Assembly (NCBI GenBank): GCA_029706075.1
Contig: JAINUG010000015.1
Span: 2,141,715 to 2,205,714, forward strand
DNA: 64,000 nt
Direction of reading: 5' to 3'
Source: Aldrovandia affinis
Lineage: Eukaryota > Chordata > Actinopteri > Notacanthiformes > Halosauridae
The notes beneath the pieces were generated by a model, which saw nothing but the letters and a program-made list of their open reading frames with translations, had not been told where the DNA came from and searched no databases. This document shows, piece after piece, positions 58,454 to 64,000 of this stretch (within the stretch, counting starts at the first letter, position 1; every line of letters begins with the position of its first letter). A program made the position numbers and the translations under genes.

Positions 58454-60440
58454 GATTTGGTTTAACTAGAGATTTAAACACCAATGTTTCCACTATTGTT
58501 AATGTGTCTATATCCGATCATTTTTGTGCTTTCTTTGAGATTAAGTTGTACCTTGAACAGATAAATCTGCAGCACACAATAAAAAAGCGCAATCTCAAAT
58601 CTCAATTCTGATACAGTGGAGAGGTTTACAAATTCTGAAAATGATATAGCTTGGACAGATATGTCTCTTCTGTGACAACTAAGTGGATTATTTAAATAAC
58701 AAACGACAGAAAACCCTTGATATAGTTGCCCAACAGACTGCTTTGGTCAAGGTGGTGAAAGATTTAAGACCCAGTAGGCCTATTGATGCTAACAAGGCAT
58801 CTGTCCTTGTTCTGTTAGACTTGAGTACAGCTTTTGATACTGTGAATCATGAAATTCTTGTGCTCCGTCTTGCTAACTGGGTTGGCCTTTCTGGTACTGT
58901 GCCAAATTGGTTCCAAACTTACCTAACAGACAGAAAAATATTTGTTGCCTTAGGAGACCATGTTTCAGAGAAATGTATACAACATTTCTCTGGAATTGGT
59001 ATACCACAAAGGTCAATTCTGGGCCCTCTACTCTTCATTCGCTCCCCCTTGGAAATGTCATAAGAAAACATGATATTGAATTTCATAGTGATGCTGATGA
59101 CACCCAAGTACTGTATATGTCTCAATCACCTGAAGCCCAATATTCTATTTATACCTTAATCAGATGTAAAAAACCTGGGTGTTATCTTGAGTGGGTTGAG
59201 TTGAGTTTTCAATCTCATATTAAGAATGTAACCAAAGCTGCTTTTTACCATCTCAGAAACATCTCTTTAGTATGATCTATACTCACACAGATGGATGCAG
59301 AGAAGTTGATGCATGCGTTTTCTTTTTACCAGTAGACTTGCTTACAGTAATTCTCTATTTTCTGGGTAACCCAAAAAAATCTACCAGCTGCAAATTATTC
59401 AAAATGCAGCAGCACGTGTATTAACAAAATTGCCTGTTTACTTAATGTGCCACATTAATGTACACAAAATGTGGAGAAGCTGCTTGCTGTTTTCATGCTC
59501 ATAAACTATAGAATACACTATCAATAGAAATCAGTTGCAACAACAGTTAAACGACAGTTTTAAAGGCACCTCAAAACATACCTGTTTACTCTGGCATTTA
59601 ATTTGAATCTTATCAATCTTATGTCTATGTTTTTTATTCCATTCCATTGTTTTATTGTGCTTAATTGTATTGCTTTCATTTGAATGCTTTCTTGATTTTG
59701 TTATGTCGACAGGAACGAACCCAAACGCAGACACAGACAAGGTTAGAATGGAGAGTGATGATTTAATAATAATAGTAATGACAGAGGTAGTGGAAGACGA
59801 TGAGCTGGACAATGGAAGGGATGCACAGGAGGAGTGGACAAGATGACTGGGAAGACAGGATGAGGGAACCGGAGGGCAAGCTAAGCATGCAGGCAGGCGG
59901 GGCTGGCAGGACGGACAGAGCTGGCAGACAGATGAGGAATGAACCTGAACACAAAGGGAGACAACAGGAACAAGGGTAAACATAAATATAACTCGACACA
60001 CAAAGAACAATAAACACAGAGTATTAGATAAGGCTTTCTGAAGTGAGTTTCTACCGAGAAGGGAAAACAACGATCTGACGATGAATGACTGGAAAACCGG
60101 GGTAGATATACTGCAGGGCTGATGATCTTGATGGGAGGCTGGTGTGCCGGAACGGACGACGGAATTGGCAACAGGTGAGCATGATGGAGTAATGAGGGAT
60201 GATAATTGAATAATGGAAAGTAATAAAACAATTAACACAAACAATCACGAGGGAGAAACAAGACAAAGGAAAAATGAGACAGGAACAAAGGGAATGTGAC
60301 AGATTATACTTTATTCATTTGCATTTGCATAGGCATTTTTATTATGTAAACCACTTTGTGCTACAATTCTTTGTATGAAAGGTGCTATCCAAATTACATT
60401 TATATTTTTATTCTTCTTCTTAGTATTATTATTGTTATTA
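58454..60440 (+). pseudogene. LINE relic (CR1/L2/Rex group) split by a solo LTR
   Basis: It begins with an endonuclease C-terminal trace (ISDHFCAFFEI near 58511). It then jumps near 58680-58735 to the RT palm: TALVKVVKDLRP, LLDLSTAFDTVNHEILVLRL near 58820, [12 protein letters not shown] near 59000 (usual Q-G changed to Q-R) and HSDADDTQVLY near 59085, where the catalytic YADD reads DADD. A thumb-like segment follows (SFQSHIKNVTKAAFYHLRN). The 3' end, after the solo LTR, has ACCACTTTGTGCTACAATTC then TTGTATGAAAGGTGCTATCC. Internal deletion, frameshifts and the damaged active site make it inactive. Confidence 0.75.
59704..60301 (-). mobile_element. solo LTR inside the LINE 3' region
   Basis: On the minus strand it runs from TGTCACATTCCC to TTCCTGTCGACA. 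The LINE resumes on both sides, confirming the edges to within a few bases. It shares GCCCTGCAGTATATCTACCC and CAGATCGTTGT with the plus-strand LTR at 14675, so both belong to related families. The TATATCT there may be the TATA-like element. The 5-bp flanks TGTTA and GATTA match at only three positions. The 237-codon minus frame at 59531-60244 is LTR sequence, not a gene. Confidence 0.75.
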
Positions 60441-60919
60441 GTGAGCAGCGGAAAACAATCATATGGTCAGATGAGTCATCCTTTACCTTGTTCTAAACAC
60501 GATGGTGGGTTCTCTGTTGTGGTGTGGGGCGTATTTTCCTGGCATTATTTATGTCCACTCAACCTCTTAGATGGCAGGGTAAATGCCAATAAATACAAAG
60601 CCATTTTGAGTGAACACCTTCATCCTCTGGTGAATAATTTATATCCTGGGAGTGATCTTTTCCAGGATGACAATACCCTCATCCACTGGGCACGAGTGGT
60701 CACTGAATGGTTTGATGGGCATTAAAACAATGTAAACCATATGTCATCACCCACTCAGTCACCAGATCTCAACACACTTATGGGAGATTCTGGAGTGGCA
60801 CCTGAGACAGTATTTTCTACCACCATCAACAAAACACCAAACTGTTCTGGCAGTTTGTGGTGGCCCAACGCCGTATTAAGACACTTTATGTTGGAGTGTC
60901 CTTTATTTTGGCAGTTACC

Positions 60920-60988
60920 CAAGGCCGTAACCATGGAGTCAACATTGGGGATGTGTCCCCCCCAATATATATGGTAATTTCGGCCTTG
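60920..60988. mobile_element. 69-bp hAT-like MITE in a Tc1 terminal repeat
   Basis: The ends CAAGGCCG and CGGCCTTG are perfect 8-bp inverted repeats, extending imperfectly (AAGGCCGTAACCAT against AAGGCCGAAATTACCAT). An exact 8-bp duplication, CAGTTACC, lies at 60912-60919 and 60989-60996. The host site is the Tc1 terminus, whose uninterrupted form GGCAGTTACCTGTA is seen at 38993-39006, proving the insertion. The central part holds GGGGATGTGTCCCCCCC. Confidence 0.85.
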
Positions 60989-61000
60989 CAGTTACCTGTA

Positions 61001-63251
61001 TATATTTCTAGTAAATTCACCATAAGTTGATTCCAGGGGTAATTGCATCAGTAGAACCTGTCTGATTATGTGTTTGCATGAGAGGGCAGTGCACTAGTCA
61101 TAAGCAACATTTGAAAGCTCAGGTGGAGATATCTCATGTGTGTAATTCATGACAGCTTTGATAATGACCTAATGAAAAATTGTATAAGAGGAAAATGAAG
61201 CAAAGGCCAACATAACAGGCATGGCTATAGTTCATATAGATTCAATGAATTGAAAAATTGTCAAAATTACATTTTAGAACAGGGGCATCTTACAGGGGTA
61301 AATACGTATATGTTAAATATATATAATCATTGGAGAGAGGGAGGAGTAGTTATAGTACATGTTTGACTAGTATGCATGTGCATCACTTACATTTTATTGT
61401 GATTTTCAAAACAAATATTCCATGTGGTATGGTGGTGTATCCAAGTTGGGGGGTGTATATATCTATCATGTCCTGGATCCTTCGGTTAAATGTTAAATGT
61501 ATGAGAGTACTTTTCAACCAAAGGGCTCATAAATGCAGAACATTATTCTGGTTTTCGCCCTTGACAAAGGCTGTATTTTAGGCCCCCTCCCTGGAGATTG
61601 CAAGATCTAAATATGTAGCCATCTGGAACATCAATCAGTGGCACAGCCCGGACACTGCACATCTGAGCAGGAAGATGAAAGCGGTCATGGTTTGTTTAAC
61701 GGTTCCCATCCCAGTGAAGAAACCTCTCTGGAAGAGGTTGATGTGAGCACTGATATCTCTACAGTAAAGTAATGGTGTAATGGTTGCATGTAAATGGAGC
61801 TGCCGTCCAGTAGGAGACCAAAGACCAAAGAGCTAAAGAGCTGAGGCATTGCACTTCTATTATGTGTTTCCATTTTCCTCTGTCTCTCTCATGGTGAGTG
61901 GTCCTCAAACCTGATTATTCGCTCCAGCTATGATAGGAAAGAACATTAATTGGACAGCAGTTGATGTCTAAGGGACTCTACATGTGCCTTTGGATGATCC
62001 AATTCAATGTGACATTTAAGTTGTTCTAGAGGTGCCCTAACGTGAAATGCACAAAGGCTAGAATGCAACACCTACATACAATAGTGTTCATCAAGGAATA
62101 TCAATTTCAAAAGGTGTGTCAAAAGTCGTATTATTTTTCCTGTCTCCCTAACTAGTCAATGTCAGAGCGGATACTCCACAGTTTACTTGAGGATAGTATA
62201 AACAGGCTCCAAGTGGACAGACACTGCTACTACATGTCTTTGGGACACTTCATTTACAGTATATTTAATATGGTGGTATAATTACTTTTCCAACCATCAC
62301 TATAACATGACTCAACTCTGATAAATAAATATCAGTCAGCCATTAGAAAGTGTGAATGAAGCACATACATTCTGCACAAGCATTAAATATTAGAGATCCA
62401 TGGGTAAAGGAGAAACTGCCAGGGCAGAAAGTAGATTTATTCTTTATTTCAAGACATTTAGTCTCTCTGATAAGGTGCATGCTACACTTGGGCATTCATT
62501 ACTACACTGCCAGCCACAGTGGAGTCTATTTCTTTTGGCAAAGTTCTCGGTCCCTTTGATGCAGTTTGTGTGTGTCCATGGTAAGAGGTTGAAATAAAAG
62601 GCCATAGCTGCTTCCCAACCCTTTTTCCTAGTTTCCTCATTCCCTAACCTTCTCTTCTCCCTGTCTGTTTCTCAATATGGCTGAAGTAGAAGAGGGAAGG
62701 AGACAAGGGGTTAAGGATAAGGGAAATTGGGAAAAAGGCTTTTAGTCATAAGCTAATTTATTCCATGGTCATGGAACAACATACACAAAATGTAAGTGTT
62801 AAAAGCAGGAACAAATACAGTTATATATATAAAGTGTAGAGGCCCAATAATTGATCTCTGTGGATCAATTCTGAAGTACTCAGTCCAAGAGAATGTTTCA
62901 CAGGGGAGCGATACAGAATACAACCTGTCGGACTTAGAGTTTGATTATTCAAGCTTGGATTCCAGAACTGAAGACCAACTTCTTGAATGGCTGGATCTGA
63001 ATTTAAACTGGTAAATTATTACTTATGGCTTTCTTCACAGAAAAATCACACAGGAGTCCCACGCATAATGGAAAAATCTTGAAAATCATTGAAAATTATT
63101 ATGGTACAGAAAGTCATGGAAATGTTGATGAAAAAGCTCTGTCATTTCTGATTCCATGTAAAGTTATATATATATTTTTCTTCTTTTCCGAAAACATTAC
63201 TGCAAAATGTCTGTTCCCCTGCCACCATTGTTGCCACCTGCCATGGCTGTT
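61001..63251. other. AT-rich intergenic DNA, no gene seen
   Basis: Only short open frames occur. At 62830-62880 the minus strand could be read as a decayed RT phrase (RIDPQRSIIGPLHFIYI), a possible LINE scrap. The 72-codon plus frame at 62796 has an acidic C-terminal half but no recognised domain. Confidence 0.45.

Positions 63252-63285
<34 letters not shown>
63252..63285. repeat. (CA)n microsatellite
   Basis: About 16 uninterrupted CA units. Confidence 0.95.
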
Positions 63286-63286
<1 letters not shown>

Positions 63287-64000
63287 ACACAATGAGATGT
63301 GCATTTGCTCTGGAAACAGAACATGTTAAGTTATGAAAGTAAAGTCCATTTTTGCATCAGTCCCCCAAAAAATGTCATTGAAAATTTGATTTTAGTGGGA
63401 ACCATGATCAGTGTTCGTTTCACTTGGCTCAGTTCATGTGATAATCCAAGTTGGTCGTATTCCATTTCAGGACTCCTGTTTCAGATTAAAATGATCCAGT
63501 TACCTGACGCCAACTTGTAAAATCGCTATTTATGTGTCAAATTGTTAAAGGTATCAATCACCAATTGGTGAAATGGGGGCTAAAAGGAATGAAAAGAAGA
63601 GAAAATCGACCCTTGATACCCTTATGATACCACTGTTCAAACTAGGGTTACAAAGGGGTGTAAAGTTTCCTGTAAATTTCAGGTACGTTTCCACAGAAAC
63701 TTTGGCTTGGGAATTTGCAGAATCAAGAAAAGAATATGCATTTATTTATTTTTCTCAAAATTTCTAATAGAGCTGGAGCCTAAAATAATTTATAGATTTT
63801 GTATTTGCGATACCTTTATTTCTTCTGGGTTCATTTGTTTTTTGTATTACACAGTTCTGTGTTCTGACAAGGTGGATGAGCAGTTTGCTCCCCCTATTGG
63901 TGATGCAGCAATGTGCATGCACAGCTCATGCTTCCATCACATGATCGTCAAAAAACATTTAGTCAGAGCATCTTACCTGCTACAATCAGATTTCAAACTG
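63286..64000. other. intergenic DNA, no gene seen
   Basis: Short frames lack domains and no element boundaries were seen up to the window end. Confidence 0.5.

Larger units (their letters stand above)
58427..61000 (+). mobile_element. Tc1-type element enclosing a LINE
   Basis: The left end TACAGGTAACTGCAAAAATA (58427) matches the family TIR. The right end closes with GTTACCTGTA at 61000. On the plus strand, 60442-60725 is a Tc1 transposase catalytic fragment: IIWSDES near 60460 (first acidic residue), FSVVVWGVFSWH near 60510, FQDDNTLIHWA near 60660 (second acidic residue) and VVTEWFDGH. A C-terminal trace (WWPNAVL) lies near 60861. The N-terminal half is missing, replaced by a LINE at about 58454-60440. 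The right TIR is itself split by a 69-bp insertion. Confidence 0.65.

Noticed and set aside
59531..60244. 237-codon minus-strand open frame
   Set aside because: It lies almost entirely in the solo LTR at 59704-60301. It is rich in Ser/Pro/Cys from the C/T-rich LTR and has no domain.
62796..63014. Acidic 72-codon frame as a small gene or transposase N-terminus
   Set aside because: The acidic half is vaguely like N-termini of some transposases but too short to assign. The first half overlaps a possible antisense RT scrap.
1..64000. CRISPR arrays, operons, bacterial genes
   Set aside because: Content is vertebrate repeats. No regularly spaced short repeats and no compact bacterial-style genes were seen.

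Overview
This 64 kb window is vertebrate nuclear DNA, almost certainly from a ray-finned (teleost) fish. The support is the repeat content: Tc1-type elements with long TA-flanked inverted ends, L2- and CR1/Rex-like LINEs, tRNA-derived SINEs carrying the teleost tail GGATAAGAGCGTCTGC, hAT and PIF/Harbinger relics, and several solo LTRs. The species cannot be fixed from the sequence. The background is AT-rich with no long open frame outside repeats. I found no host protein-coding exon, tRNA gene, rRNA gene or CRISPR array that I can defend. The window reads as intergenic or deep intronic DNA serving as a graveyard of transposable elements.

Layout. 1-9 kb: mostly featureless AT-rich DNA with a hAT MITE (2.9 kb), a degraded Harbinger end (4.0 kb) and a 520-bp Tc1 deletion derivative (5.3 kb). 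9.2-11.2 kb: a CR1-like LINE on the minus strand, split by a solo LTR with a perfect 5-bp target duplication and flanked by a 205-bp Tc1 MITE. 11.8-13.2 kb: a PIF/Harbinger relic. 14.4-16.4 kb: a DNA-transposon relic holding a solo LTR that itself holds a 594-bp retroposon. 18.4 kb: a tRNA-derived SINE with an 11-bp target duplication. 19.0-23.6 kb: a hAT relic holding a nearly complete but frameshifted LINE. 23.7-25.3 kb: a 5'-truncated L2 LINE. 26.9-29.1 kb: a SINE and a GTF2IRD2-like hAT transposase pseudogene interrupted by a solo LTR. 31-35.7 kb: SINEs and a 718-bp hAT deletion derivative that still encodes an intact BED-finger protein. 36.1-37.6 kb: a solo LTR and a Harbinger MITE. 38.3-41.1 kb: a nearly perfect 1.39-kb tandem duplication. 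41.3-48.1 kb: three minus-strand LTR-like elements and a SINE. 49.7-53.8 kb: two SINEs, a long (TTG)n tract and MITE-like palindromes. 54.3-56.2 kb: a second Harbinger copy, inverted, with its own insertion. 58.4-61.0 kb: a four-level nest (Tc1, LINE, solo LTR, 69-bp hAT MITE). 61-64 kb: featureless apart from a (CA)n tract.

No genes here form a pathway. The relationships are between elements: nesting gives relative ages, the LINE L2 tail is reused by SINEs, paired copies supply empty-site controls, and every LTR is solo. The nearest thing to an intact coding unit is the BED-finger ORF at 33582-33992. I found no previously undescribed system that I can defend as functional. The best leads are that ORF, the 1.39-kb duplication, the 69-bp hAT MITE and a chimeric retroposon at 15.0 kb.
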